Shown: positions 1-10,675, counted from the stretch's first letter. The stretch is 64,000 bases of DNA from Choristoneura fumiferana (GCF_025370935.1 NC_133497.1:2343103-2407102), one strand, 5' to 3'. Numbers and translations are program-made. The notes: a model not told the origin generated them from the sequence alone.

Positions 1-1
1 C

Positions 2-1390
2 TTACTCCACCATCTTACACAACTATTCAATATGATAATAGACTCAGAGACAGTACCTAACCAATGGTGTACATCCGACATCATCCTGCTGTATAAAAAA
101 GGGAATCCATTGGACATAGGTAACTACAGGCCAATTAGCTTACTGGCAAGTACCTATAAACTCTTCTCTTCAATTATACTAACAAGAATATCTAAAGCGA
201 TTGACGAATCACAGCCACAAGAACAAGCTGGTTTCCGGGCTGGTTTTAGCACAACAGATCACATACATACACTGGAACAAGTAATCGAAAAATACAAGGA
301 GTTCAATAGAAACATATATGTGGGCTTTATTGATTACAGTAAAGCATTTGACAGCTTAAGCCATAGTGCAATCTGGGACGCGCTTAAGAAGACTGGGGTT
401 GACCAAAAGTACATAAACATCATAAAAAGTATATACGCAAATAGCACCAGCAGAGTCAGACTAGAGTCAAGAGGGGATCAAGTAAGAGTAGAGCGTGGGG
501 TCCGACAAGGAGACCCTCTGTCGCCGAAGATCTTTATTGCTGTCTTGGAATGCATATTTAAGAAGCTACAATGGAAGAAGAAGGGCATAAGACTAGACGG
601 CAATTATCTCAATCATCTCAGATTCGCAGACGACATAGCAGTCATTGCAGAATCTGCCAAGGAACTTAAAGAGATGATAAGACAGCTGGACGAAGCCAGC
701 AGAGAAGTGGGGTTGCACATGAACGCCAGTAAAACTAAGATAATGACAAACAGCCATCAAGTCCCAATTACCATCAGAGGCAATACTATAGACTATGTGG
801 ATCACTACATCTACCTAGGTAAGCAGCTATCATTCAAAAACACAAACACAGAGGAAGAAGTAGAAAGACGAACTAACATAACTTGGAAAAAATTCTGGTC
901 ACTTAAGGAAATACTTAAAGGAAGCTACAACATGAATCTGAAAAAAGCGGTGATGGATTCTTGCCTCTTACCGAGTCTTCTTTACGGATGTCAAACATGG
1001 TCCCTCACTGATAAAATTAAACAAAAGATTAGAACTACGCAAAGGGCCATGGAAAGAAGCATGCTGAAAATAAACAGGAGACAAAAAATTAGAAGCAAAG
1101 ACATACGAGACAAATCCAAAATACAAGATGCACTCACTCAAACTCTAAAACTTAAATGGCGGTGGGCGGGACACTTAGCTCGATACAAGGACAAAAGGTG
1201 GACAATACTCACAACTAAATGGAAGGGTCCCATTGGAAAAAGAAGAGTTGGCAGACCCTATAAAAGATGGACAGATGACATAGTGGAGTCAGCCGGACGA
1301 GACTGGCTGAAAAAAGCGGAAGATAGGGAGACTTGGAACAAGCTGGAGGAGGCCTACACCCAGAGAGGGGTCCAAATCTACGGAAACTAG
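2..1390 (+). CDS. RTE-type LINE endonuclease-reverse transcriptase, C-terminal part
   Basis: This is the reverse transcriptase half of a non-LTR retrotransposon that copies its RNA into DNA at a nicked target. The frame is open from the window edge, so the ATG at 32 is internal and the endonuclease lies off-window. Counting from that Met, I see NYRPISLL at 31-38, the catalytic motif A FIDYSKAFD at 99-107, motif B GVRQGDPLSP at 156-165, and the motif C FADD at 198-201. The C-terminus carries the GRP-x-x-RWTDD signature (about residues 410-425) found in insect RTE-type elements. No stop or frameshift breaks the 452 residues. The stop is followed by a short 3' UTR and a TTA microsatellite tail. 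It is a mobile-element protein, not a host gene. Clade is inferred from motifs; RTE or a close relative is likely. Confidence 0.88.
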   Translation, partial: LLHHLTQLFNMIIDSETVPNQWCTSDIILLYKKGNPLDIGNYRPISLLASTYKLFSSIILTRISKAIDESQPQEQAGFRAGFSTTDHIHTLEQVIEKYKEFNRNIYVGFIDYSKAFDSLSHSAIWDALKKTGVDQKYINIIKSIYANSTSRVRLESRGDQVRVERGVRQGDPLSPKIFIAVLECIFKKLQWKKKGIRLDGNYLNHLRFADDIAVIAESAKELKEMIRQLDEASREVGLHMNASKTKIMTNSHQVPITIRGNTIDYVDHYIYLGKQLSFKNTNTEEEVERRTNITWKKFWSLKEILKGSYNMNLKKAVMDSCLLPSLLYGCQTWSLTDKIKQKIRTTQRAMERSMLKINRRQKIRSKDIRDKSKIQDALTQTLKLKWRWAGHLARYKDKRWTILTTKWKGPIGKRRVGRPYKRWTDDIVESAGRDWLKKAEDRETWNKLEEAYTQRGVQIYGN

Positions 1391-1506
1391 TACTAACACA
1401 AATAAATAAACTAAGGAATTACTAACAATACTAACAACTTGCTAATTATAATTATAAAGGAAAATAAGTAGAGAAACTCCTGTAAGTATTTGGAAAATAA
1501 AAGGCT

Positions 1507-1534
1507 TTATTATTATTATTATTATTATTATTAT
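1507..1534 (+). repeat. (TTA)n microsatellite tail of the LINE
   Basis: About nine uninterrupted TTA units end the LINE. This is the tail left by target-primed reverse transcription rather than an independent microsatellite. Confidence 0.85.
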
Positions 1535-1539
1535 ATGTC

Positions 1540-3122
1540 ATAAATATCCAATATTTGATATTTACAATAAATATCGGATATTACAACCATGATAGACTAT
1601 TAACCTTTCTTGTGCCGTAAAAGGAACTGGCATTTTGAGTTTCAAGTAATAACAAATCTTACTTATAACCAGTAAATAGTAATAAAAAGACAGCCATAAA
1701 TTTTCCATAGATTTCTGCCTTTGCATTCATGAAGTTAAGTAAAAGTCAACCCTGAGAAGAGATACTGAATGGAAAGTTTAGTCATAGTTTTTTAGATGAA
1801 ATATATATGTATTTATAATTTAGTTACCAAACCTTTACATACCTATATGTAACTGTATCTTACTATATGTACTATGCAGTCTGTGGACTGTGGTAGAAGT
1901 CATAGGTGTGGTGATTTCTGATGAAGATGGTAAATGAACTGAGAAAATGGCCACATTTTACTTACAAAAAGTTATTCGAAATCCCGACTATATGACGAAG
2001 CAATGTGTACCTAAGATACTTAGCCGACTTTCCGCTAACATACAAGTGACCAACAATTACTTATTACGCCCTAATTATGAGAAAAATCTAAATATACTTT
2101 CACAAGATGGCGGTCAAATGTATTGATCCGTCCCCGGTGAATTGAAGGCTTACCTGGACGTCTCCGATCGCGACCCGGGAGGAGCGAGGGCTCCGAACGC
2201 GCGCGACGCGAGGGGCGAAGCCCGGCCACGCTTCGGTCGGCAGCCGACGGCGCTGCAACACAACCGACATACTTATCAGGCGGCGCGCGATGGTAACGAA
2301 CGCGATTGCCTCGCGAAAAAAGGCAATTACGCGGCCCGAAAAAGCCCACGCGAGGCAAACATGCAGCCTCCGGGCGCCCGCGGCGAGGCCTCGCGATACA
2401 GGCCGTACGCGATGCAGAATCACCTCCATATTCCTCTGTTTGCTTCCATTCCTTCTCACCAAGCTGCTGGACATCAAACATAATAAATCCACCTTAATTA
2501 ATCACAATACAAAGTTACGAACCAGTAGTATAAAAACACCAAAACTTTTCACTGAAGTTCAAATGATATCCTGCGTTGCAAGTCGCTAAATAGGTATTTA
2601 CGCGACAGCGAGCGACACACCTTTCTCCATTAGAGACAGACAGCCATTTTGATTTGTGCGAATTGCGATTGCTATTTCATTGACCTTTCCCTTGCGGCGT
2701 TCAGAACATACACTGTATCTATTTTTTTTATAAAAACTAAATGAAATTATACTTTAATAATTGGAAATATTAGAATTTCTGATTACTAGCAAAAAATGTA
2801 TACTAAAAATTTAGATATACATTTTTTATATTTATATTTTCGTAATATAAATTATGACAACAATAAAAAAACTTACGACTAAAGCAGAAACAAAACGCAG
2901 AACAATAATGATTGCCAGTAAAAAAAACATAAGTTTTAGTAGAAAATTCAGTCAATGAGAAGAAACGGTGTAATCAATAAATAATAAAAAATTAATCGTT
3001 ACAGCTGCAACATTAATTATCCCAAATATCTTCGAATGAGGAATAACTACTGAATTCGTGTTGGCTTTGATTTTAGCACACACAAGTAGATATTTTAAGA
3101 TGTAGTTAGCTTGGCAATTGGC
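1540..3122 (+). repeat. 1.5-kb duplicated unit, copy 1
   Basis: This unit recurs in direct orientation at 8893-10454, 7336 bp downstream. Flanks differ by small indels and substitutions (for example an extra stretch near 1895-1925 and changes near 2565-2720). The central CpG-rich block of over 400 bp looks identical. The two copies sit on either side of the assembly gap, so the duplication may be real or an unmerged haplotype. Apart from the GC-rich block the unit is AT-rich with no recognisable gene. Confidence 0.9.
2154..2481 (-). CDS. Hypothetical CpG-rich first exon, copy 1
   Basis: I do not recognise this protein. On the minus strand an open frame starts at ATG 2481 (MFDVQQLGEKEWKQ...), becomes very rich in Arg, Pro and Ala, and reaches a good splice donor (CCAG then GTAAGCC) at 2153/2154. 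Beyond it the frame stays open to 2071. Upstream on that strand is an arthropod-style initiator match (TTCAGTG near 2551-2557) and a TATAC stretch (about 2527). The block is CpG-rich in an AT-rich region, which is why several frames are open, so openness alone is weak evidence. It could instead be a CpG-rich piece of an unknown transposon. No downstream exon is visible. Confidence 0.22.
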
Positions 3123-4020
3123 TAAGTAAAGTTTTTTTGAAGAGGTGGCTAATATATTTTTCTTCGAAAGTCGACGTCTTAATAATCGAGGAACTGCAGC
3201 TCTTTTATTTTTATTCCTCTTATTAATTAGAAATATTTTTTTAAGTGGTCGATATGACGTTTGTGAGATTGAAATTGCAGAACCGTTTGAGGGCTTAGTA
3301 CTTAGTAGAAACAGTAAAAAAAAAAACCAAGTCAACTGTCACTGCTGTCACTGTCAAGTAGAATCTAACCTAAAACCGTTTTATTTACTTTGCGATTTGG
3401 TGCGATCAGGTGTTTTTGGATAATTTTAAAGACCTCTCAGCACAAACTCAGTACTTTAAAATTTGCCGCATTTCTCCACGACTTTTCATGATAATTGGAC
3501 CACGATTGGATAGTTTCGACGACTATTTTGGCTCTGCTTCTTCGACAACGCTATCTTGCAGTCTCGACGACACTTGGCTTGACTTTTGGACCATATTTTC
3601 TATTTTAGCGGCTTCACCTTTCAATACGAAATGAGTGAATTTGTTGCGAGCAGATTCAAGGAACTTGCCACACATGCCTATGAGTCTAGAATATTTTGAC
3701 ACCAGTGATAAGTATACAATGTTGCCGAAATCAAGGAGATAAAGCACTCTTGTCCGCACCGGTAAAATGGATGAACGTAAGTACAAAAGTATATCAACAG
3801 TTCTTTTCTTGTCTATTTTTTTACATTACATTTTAGGGCATCAAAAGTTGAATATGTTGCCGGACCAAAGTTGTTTGAGAGCACAGAAATAACAAAAAAC
3901 ATATTACCTATATTGTGACCATTTACTTAGATATCAACTGACAATGTGATTGATGCGACAGGTGATGTTGTTCTGTATTGGCTGGTAAATATTATGATAG
4001 AGTAAAATTTCTGTGGTTAG
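3123..4020. other. No recognisable gene or repeat
   Basis: This is AT-rich sequence between copy 1 of the duplication and a retroposon tail. A short minus-strand frame near 3523-3786 has no family signature and I do not call it. Confidence 0.5.
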
Positions 4021-4262
4021 TGAAACATTATATATTATAACTAGCTGTTGCCCGCGACTCTGTCTACGAAGAATTCGCTTATTGCTTTCCTGCAAGTACT
4101 ATGTATTTTTTTCGGATAAAACTGTGAGATAAAAAGTAGCCTATGTTCTTCCTCGGACTCCAACTACCTACATAATGAATTCGCCTAAATCAGTTCAGCG
4201 GTTGAGCATGAAAAGTTAACAGATAGACAGACAGAGTTCCTTTCACGTTATAATATTAAAAT
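4021..4262 (+). mobile_element. Retroposon 3'-tail fragment (RTE-associated type)
   Basis: The sequence runs from a degenerate copy of the CCCGCGGCTTCGCCCGCGT start, through an AAAAGTAGCCTATGTTCTTC block and a GTTCAGCGGTTGAGC block, to a TATAATATTA end. The same ordered blocks recur at 21590, 40556, 43675, 43946 and 58325. They look like the common lepidopteran truncated RTE tails. Confidence 0.6.
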
Positions 4263-4481
4263 ATAAGTAAGGATTTATAATAATTTTGATCTTTTTTTCA
4301 GGTGGATGTAAACACACATTGGTGTTTTTATTTTGGTTGCAAGAAAAAGCCAGTGAAGGAGCATAACCTGTTTTTTTCCAAAGGACATGCATTTTTTCCA
4401 TAAAAAAAGGGCATAGAAGTACAACGAAACTCCTCAATGGTTAATGGAAGAGAATAGAATAGATTTAAGATTTAGGACGGA

Positions 4482-4581
4482 NNNNNNNNNNNNNNNNNNN
4501 NNNNNNNNNNNNNNNNNNNNNNNNNNNNNNNNNNNNNNNNNNNNNNNNNNNNNNNNNNNNNNNNNNNNNNNNNNNNNNNNN
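4482..4581. other. Assembly gap (100 N)
   Basis: Exactly one hundred N are present, a conventional placeholder for a gap of unknown length. Order and spacing across it are not certain. Confidence 0.99.
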
Positions 4582-4706
4582 CGTGCATGGGATTGTACCT
4601 GCGCCCGCGCGCTAGCGTAGGCCTTAACACTGGTAACATGGTGATTCGTGTTGTGTGTTACTTTAAGGATGATGGTTGAGTTAAAAACGCGTCAGTGTAG
4701 TGATAG

Positions 4707-4915
4707 CCAAGGCTCGGAACCGGTTTATAAAATAGCGGTAAATACCGCCGGAATAAACCGGTTTTTATTGTTCTTAATCTGACAAGAACTTTATGGAACT
4801 GTTCTCTTAAAATCCGGTTTAAAAATAACGGTTTCGCGAACGAAACCAAAATGAAAGAGTTTTGCGCCAAGTACATGATAACGGTTTGGAGATTTAACCG
4901 GTATCCGAGCCTTGG
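4707..4915. mobile_element. MITE with inverted ends and 6-bp target duplication
   Basis: The left end CCAAGGCTCGGAACCGGTT is the inverted counterpart of the right end AACCGGTATCCGAGCCTTGG. TGATAG flanks both sides (4701-4706 and 4916-4921). The 209-bp interior is non-coding. Confidence 0.8.
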
Positions 4916-4995
4916 TGATAGTTGGATTTGTGATTTGTCTTCTTACACTTAGAGTGTGGAGGCTAGCTACATGAACACATTTTGTTGCAAGACAT

Positions 4996-5137
4996 GGGGG
5001 CTGTTTCACCACCGATTGATTAATTTTATTTGAAGAATAAATGTGATACCGTCTCCGTCTATTCGAACAAAACAAACAGAGACGGCATCGCATTTATCCG
5101 GCGAATAAATTTAATTAATGGATGGTGAAACAGGGGG
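4996..5137. mobile_element. Palindromic MITE with GGGGGCTGTTTCACC ends
   Basis: The two arms of about 60 bp are mutually inverted, from GGGGGCTGTTTCACCA on the left to TGGTGAAACAGGGGG on the right. It is 142 bp long with no coding capacity. Arms differ at a few sites, so it is not recent. Confidence 0.8.
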
Positions 5138-5141
5138 TTAG

Positions 5142-5750
5142 CACAGTATAACAAGTTTTCCCTACAGTAGGCCGACGCCTTTGAAGTTGAGCGACACCGC
5201 AGCCTGTATAGGTATTTACGCAAGTAAGGAAGGGTTGTCACCAATTTAAAATTTGGAAGGTATATAAATAAATATTGGTATTGCGAAATTATATAAAACA
5301 AGGCATACTTACTAGGGGTAAGAAGTATCAAAATAAACTATTTTTGAAATAAAAAAACTCGTTTTCTACAAAATATACTTTCATAGATTAGTAACCGACA
5401 AATACTTTCGGTTTCTAGACTTAACGGACTTAAAAGTTTCCTGTTATTGAATTAATTATATAAAAAATAATAAAATATAATTATAAAAATAGATGAAATC
5501 TTAGTTCCTTATTTATGCGAGATGAAGAATTGCACGCACTCGCAGTAGGTACATGTCGTATGCACCATAATGCATTTTATTATAAATTTAAATGTTAAAA
5601 AAAAGCGATAGCCCTGGAAGACTTGTCCCAAGCTACTAAGAACGGCGAAGTATGCAGCTGGGCTCTCACTCACCCTCACGCCCCGCACGATTGCTCTGTC
5701 TAGACTAGATGTCTCTGTCGGATTACTGTAGGGAAACTTGTTATACTGTG
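5142..5750. mobile_element. Non-autonomous TIR element, 609 bp
   Basis: Inverted termini of about 28 bp start CACAGTATAACAAG on the left and end CTTGTTATACTGTG on the right. Near-matching GGTTAG is found at both outer flanks. The interior is AT-rich and encodes nothing recognisable. Confidence 0.7.
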
Positions 5751-5844
5751 AGGTTAGTATCATAAGGTCACGGGTTGGCAAATTGTTTGTAGTTAATTTT
5801 AAAGAAGCTTGTGTTAATGTAGCCTTGTTTTGACTAGTGATGAG

Positions 5845-6128
5845 CAGGGGTCGGACAATAAGTGTGGATGACGTAAAAATTAATCTTGCACACAAGATGT
5901 TGCAAGATGATGTTTTTTTTAACTTCCGTGTGACATGTAGTAACAAAGTAGCATTAATGAAGTAACAAAATAATCGTATATAAATCAATGGAATTCAGTG
6001 AATAAAATAAATTTCATATCGTTTAATAAAGAGGTTGATAAATGATAATTGTTTATGAAAATCAAAAATACTATTTGAAATCACCTATAAGTGGTTTGAC
6101 GTCATCGGCACTTTTTGTCTGACCCCTG
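5845..6128. mobile_element. hAT-like MITE with 8-bp target duplication
   Basis: The ends are CAGGGGTCGGACAA and TTGTCTGACCCCTG, an inverted pair, flanked by a perfect 8-bp duplication GTGATGAG at 5837-5844 and 6129-6136. CAGGG-type ends with an 8-bp duplication are the hAT hallmark. Confidence 0.88.
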
Positions 6129-6136
6129 GTGATGAG

Positions 6137-7020
6137 CTATGTGAAAGATATGTATTTGATGTTATATCAATATCATGAAATAGTCACAACCAAAACTACA
6201 TACTAATTGCTGCATAGATAGTGGTGGCACACACAGCTTTACTTAATTGCAATTTTATTACTTTCCTATCATTTTTAACATATTGATTTGATATGCAAAT
6301 TGATGAAATAAAATTTGATCTACTTTGATTTACATATTTGGCAAAATTCATAAAGCCTGGTATTTTTTAAAGTCAAAAGTTCTTCAAACAACATAAATAT
6401 TTTTTGATGTTGTGTGTAAATATTTATTTAGGTACACAGGTTGCCCTGTTTGTTTATTTGTTTAAATAGACATTTGGGTCAAATCTTAAAAGCTAAGTTT
6501 GACCCACTTCCAGTGGTACGATTGACTTGATATTTGGCATATTTATGTAAATCTGGTGACAACACAATAATCTGGTAGTAAAATCCTGGTTGACGGGCAA
6601 CAGTTGATGGCATCGAGTTGACATTTGGTACGGAAATGTAGCTTAGATGACAATGCAAGTACAGTCAGAAAAAAAGGCATGTATTGAAAATGAAAATTTT
6701 AACAAAAACTTATTTAATGAGTGTGATTAGGATATCTCTGACAACAACTACCTACCATTTAATTTAACCTTTTCAACATCAACAATGGTTATGTCTATCT
6801 GTCATTCATTTAAGTGTAAATATATGTTCATGCCATGCATTCAGTAGCAGCGGGCAACATGTTGCCACAATGCTTCTGGTTTTTAAATATTTCTACGAAA
6901 GCAAAGTGTTGCTAGCTGTGGAAGTTATTCAAGATCCACGTATGAACTTGTACCTAATAAAGTGTAAAAATATATGCCATAACTCCCAAAGTAATAATAT
7001 TATCTAACTAAATAATAAAG
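6137..7020. other. AT-rich, no gene seen
   Basis: Nothing here can be supported as a gene. A stretch near 6515-6650 with two ATTTGGCATA / ATTTGGTACG phrases has the flavour of decayed retroposon DNA. Confidence 0.4.
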
Positions 7021-7350
7021 CTTGGAAAATACAGTGGTCTTGGTGCCGAATAAAATGTTGTACCTTTCGGCGTTAAGACCCTTGGTCCATGTGACCCTGG
7101 CGCTCTGTCTCTTCAAAGATTTATCAAAAAGACTCAGATACCACAGGAGACTGAAGAGCTGGCAGTTTCCTCGCTCAACGCATCACTCTAACGATCCAGC
7201 AGGGAAAAGCTGCCAGCATCTTTGGTACCATGCCGCAGGGTCCATTTTTAGATTTATTATAGTTTTACTTAGCTTATTTTATTTTAATGTAGTTTTTGTT
7301 TTTTACACCTTTTATACTATTCTATAAGTATGCTGTTTAATAATAAAGCT
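7021..7350 (+). mobile_element. Probable LINE 3' end fragment
   Basis: The piece contains a short basic frame (about 7022-7250) followed by a T-rich 3' UTR and AATAAAGC. The layout of a truncated C-terminus plus short UTR fits a 5'-truncated LINE, but no catalytic motif remains. Confidence 0.4.
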
Positions 7351-7567
7351 TGGGTCTTGAAAAGTTAATAATTATTTGAAGCAAAAGAAATATTAACAAA
7401 AAAGTAGTTAAAAAGCTTTTACTACACTACTACATTAACTACAGAGATATAGCTAATGACTTTATGCTGATAATTTAATAACACTGAAACTTATGTTATG
7501 ACCATCAACTAAGTTCCAAGGGGGTTGGAGGCCCTTTATCCATGAGACCCTGAGTTGCAGCCCTAAT

Positions 7568-7997
7568 GGTGATTTTCCACCAGCGAGGCGAGACGAGAAT
7601 TGAAATTTGTATGTATTCTCGCGCGCCCGCCGCGAGCCGCTGCGGGCCGCCGCGGGCTCCGCCATACAAATTTCAATATGGTATTTGACAACTCTTGATT
7701 TTGCCATATCTTAATATTATTGTGAAAATATAAATAAACAGATATATACCTGTCTCTTTCTCTAACGCTTTTCTCTATGCAGCAAGTATGGCGGTACTGG
7801 CATGTGACATCACATGCCAGTATGTCTTTCTCTGTCTAATCTTGAATTTTAAACCTTTATAACTTTGTTATTTGTAAAAGTAGCTTAAAAATTGTTTTTT
7901 TATTCGATAACAGGCATTGTGTGGTTTTAATTTATAAAACATATACAAAATAGTCAAATACCATATTCTTGTCTCGCCTCGCCGGTGGAAAATCACC
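7568..7997. mobile_element. TIR element with GGTGATTTTCCACC ends
   Basis: The left end GGTGATTTTCCACC followed by AGCGAGGCGAGAC is inverted at the right end. The interior carries a GC-rich CGCCGCGGGC stretch and an internal palindrome (ACTGGCATGTGACATCACAT with the rest). No target duplication is clear. Confidence 0.75.
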
Positions 7998-8227
7998 TTA
8001 AAAGCCCTCATATAGATCCGGCCTTGCATAGTAAGAACCCTTAATTTGACAAAATTAAAAAAAGTTCATGATTCAAACCTCGATGTTACCTTAGTCCAAA
8101 AAATTCTAAATTAAAAAAAAAAATACAAAAAGATAGTCTCGTATCATGTTTATTGTGGTGTACACTGCCAAATTAAGGATTAAATCAATAAACTTAATTT
8201 GCTCCCCAAAGCAGTGAAGTTCTAGCC

Positions 8228-8630
8228 CAGGGTTCCTCAAAGTGGGGTACGTGAACCCCTAGGGGTTCGCTATTCGACAGTAGGGGGTTTGCAATAAGGT
8301 TTATGTGATGGTGGCTGCAAGACTGGCAAGATGATTAAGATTGGTTTTTGGAGTATTTTTTATTTCAACTCCAAATTTGTTACTTATTCGTTTGTTATTT
8401 GTTTCAGTTTGTATTTTCATTGGCAAGACGATTCTTAGATTCTTACCTATATTTGCTACCTTTCATTGAAATAAATAATATAAATTATATTATCATGATG
8501 ATTGAAATAAAAATAAACTTAGTTTCACCAACAGCCAGTTTTATTACTTTCTTTTTGGGGGAGGTAGGGGTTCGCTGTTGTCTAGAAACTTTAACAGGAA
8601 TATGTGGAGCCATAAGTTTGAGAAACCCTG
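8228..8630 (+). mobile_element. hAT-like non-autonomous element, family H, copy 1
   Basis: The ends are CAGGGTTCCTCAAAG and AGTTTGAGAAACCCTG, flanked by a perfect 8-bp duplication TTCTAGCC (8220-8227, 8631-8638). A second copy in the other orientation is at 42159-42580. The interior at 8337-8395 matches the 3' segment of SINE C found elsewhere in the window. Confidence 0.9.
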
Positions 8631-8667
8631 TTCTAGCCCCTCAGGTTGAGTAAAGCTGTATTAGACT

Positions 8668-8954
8668 CAGGGTTCGAGGATATATATCATGATATATATC
8701 CAATATATCAAATGATTTTTTATGATATATATCAATACAAAAATTGGTTCAAAATTTGATATTATTAAGAAAATTTTGGCAAGTTTTTAATATATTTCTA
8801 CTTCCCAAATGTAGATGGTGTTGGAGTAGTTAATTTATTTTACAAATAATAATATGGCTTTCATACAAAATGGATTATATATCAAACTTTTGATATATAT
8901 CATAAATATCCAATATTTTGATATTTATAATAAATATTGGATATTAGAACCCTG
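8668..8954. mobile_element. AT-rich hAT-like MITE
   Basis: It begins CAGGGTTCGAGG and ends AGAACCCTG, and is full of GATATATATC palindromes. Flanks ATTAGACT and ATAAGACT agree at 7 of 8 positions. Its right part is shared with duplication copy 1, where the LINE stands in place of the left part. Confidence 0.75.
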
Positions 8955-10454
8955 ATAAGACTATTAACCTTTCTTGTGCCGTAAAAGGAACTGGCATTTT
9001 CAGTTTCAAGTAATGACAAAAAAACCAGTAAATAGTAATAAAAAGACAGCCATAAATTTTCCATAGATTTCTGCCTTTGCATTCATCAAGTTAAGTAAAA
9101 GTCAACCCTGAGAAGAGATACTGAATGGAAAGTTTAGTCATAGTTTTTTAGATGAAATATATATGTATTTATAATTTAGTTACCAACCTTTACATACCTA
9201 TATGTAACTGTATCTTACTATATGTACTATGCAGTCTGTGGACTGTGGTAGAAGTCTGATGAAGATGGTAAAATGAACTGAGAAAATGGCCACATTTTAA
9301 CAAAAAGATATTCGAAATCCCGACTATATGACGAAGCAATGTGTACCTAAGATACTTAGCCGACTTTCCGCTAACATACAAGTGACCAACAATTACTTAT
9401 TACGCCCTAATTATGAGAAAAATCTAAATATACTTTCACAAGATGGCGGTCCAATGTATTGATCCGTCCCCGGTGAATTGAAGGCTTACCTGGACGTCTC
9501 CGATCGCGACCCGGGAGGAGCGAGGGCTCCGAACGCGCGCGACGCGAGGGGCGAAGCCCGGCCACGCTTCGGTCGGCAGCCGACGGCGCTGCAACACAAC
9601 CGACATACTTATCAGGCGGCGCGCGATGGTAACGAACGCGATTGCCTCGCGAAAAAAGGCAATTACGCGGCCCGAAAAAGCCCACGCGAGGCAAACATGC
9701 AGCCTCCGGGCGCCCGCGGCGAGGCCTCGCGATACAGGCCGTACGCGATGCAGAATCACCTCCATATTCCTCTGTTTGCTTCCATTCCTTCTCACCAAGC
9801 TGCTGGACATCAAACATAATAAATCCACCTTAATTAATCACAATACAAAGTTACGAACCAGTAGTATAAAAACACCAAAACTTTTCACTGAAGTTCAATG
9901 ATATCCTGCGTTGCAAGTCGCTAAATAGGTATTACGCGACAGCGAGCGACACACCTTTCTCCATTAGAGACAGACAGCCATTTTGATTTGTGCGAATTGC
10001 GATTGCGATTTCATTGACCTTTCCCTTGCGGCGTTCAGATACACTTGTATCTATTTTTTTTATAAAAACTAAATGAAATTATACTTTAATAATTGGAAAT
10101 GTTAGAATTTCTGATTACTAGCAAAAAATGTATACTAAAAAATTTAGATATACATTTTTTTATATTTATATTTCGTAATATAAAATTATGACAACAAATA
10201 AAAAAACTTACGACTAAAGCAGAAACAAAACGCAGAACAATAATGATTGCCAGTAAAAAAAACATAAGTTTTAGTAGAAAATTCAGTCGATGAGAAGAAA
10301 CGGTGTAATCAATAAATAATAAAAAATTTAATCGTTACAGCTGCAACATTAATTATCCCAAATATCTTCGAATGAGGAATAACTACTGAATTCGTGTTGG
10401 CTTTGATTTTAGCACACACAAGTAGATATTTTAATGTGGTAGCTTGGCAATTGT
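8893..10454 (+). repeat. 1.5-kb duplicated unit, copy 2
   Basis: This is the partner of 1540-3122. Similarity begins inside the AT-rich MITE and ends near 10454, where the copies diverge after TAGCTTGGCAATTG. The CpG-rich core is conserved without visible change, while flanks carry indels. Confidence 0.9.
9490..9817 (-). CDS. Hypothetical CpG-rich first exon, copy 2
   Basis: This is identical over the exon-like part to 2154-2481, including the ATG at 9817, the splice donor at 9489/9490 and the upstream initiator match. One substitution past the donor changes a Phe to Leu codon in the read-through frame. Function unknown; the same cautions apply as for copy 1. Confidence 0.22.
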
Positions 10455-10469
10455 GAAAAAAAAGTAGAC

Positions 10470-10487
10470 CACACACACACACACATA
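10470..10487. repeat. (AC)n microsatellite
   Basis: About nine AC dinucleotides lie between copy 2 of the duplication and a palindromic MITE. Confidence 0.9.
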
Positions 10488-10539
10488 ATCGTTTGCTACC
10501 TACATACACATTACATGATAGTGAGTGCGTGTGTAAATA

Positions 10540-10675
10540 CAGCTGGGCTACTCCGAAACACGAAACTCGAAGTTCGTGTCGTGCGGTCCCTCTGACACTT
10601 ACACTGTTTGATACGAGAGCGAGAGGGACCGCACGACACGAACTTCGAGTTACGAGTTTCGTAGTAGCCTTGCTG
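10540..10675. mobile_element. Palindromic MITE, family P, copy 1
   Basis: Family P folds into a near-perfect hairpin: GGCTACTACGAAACTCGAAG at one end, its inverse at the other, and a GACACTTA..ACGAGAGCGAGAG centre. Six copies occur here (10540, 41236, 46261, 48024, 48774, 59263). Confidence 0.88.

Larger units (their letters stand above)
1..1534 (+). mobile_element. RTE-like LINE, 5' end outside window
   Basis: The element contains the reverse transcriptase frame, a short 3' UTR from 1391, and a terminal TTA-repeat tail at about 1507-1534. Microsatellite-like tails are usual for RTE elements. Its tail abuts sequence that in the second copy of the flanking duplication (from about 8893) lies inside an AT-rich MITE, so the LINE appears to have inserted into, or replaced, the left half of that MITE. 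Confidence 0.8.

Noticed and set aside
2142..2589. Plus-strand frames across the CpG-rich block
   Set aside because: GC-rich DNA opens all frames. The minus-strand reading has better start and splice signals, so plus-strand frames are treated as shadows.
3145..3634. Frames resembling scattered bits of a PIF/Harbinger transposase
   Set aside because: Similarity is limited to a few hydrophobic and FKICRISP-like residues in two different frames, with no catalytic motif. Chance is as likely.
3523..3786. An 87-codon minus-strand frame with natural-looking codons
   Set aside because: No family match and no conserved motif; no second line of evidence.
3767..3900. A mini-gene with ATG, GTAAGT donor and TTTTAG acceptor
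   Set aside because: When joined properly the frame hits a stop after about 18 more codons and has no recognisable product.
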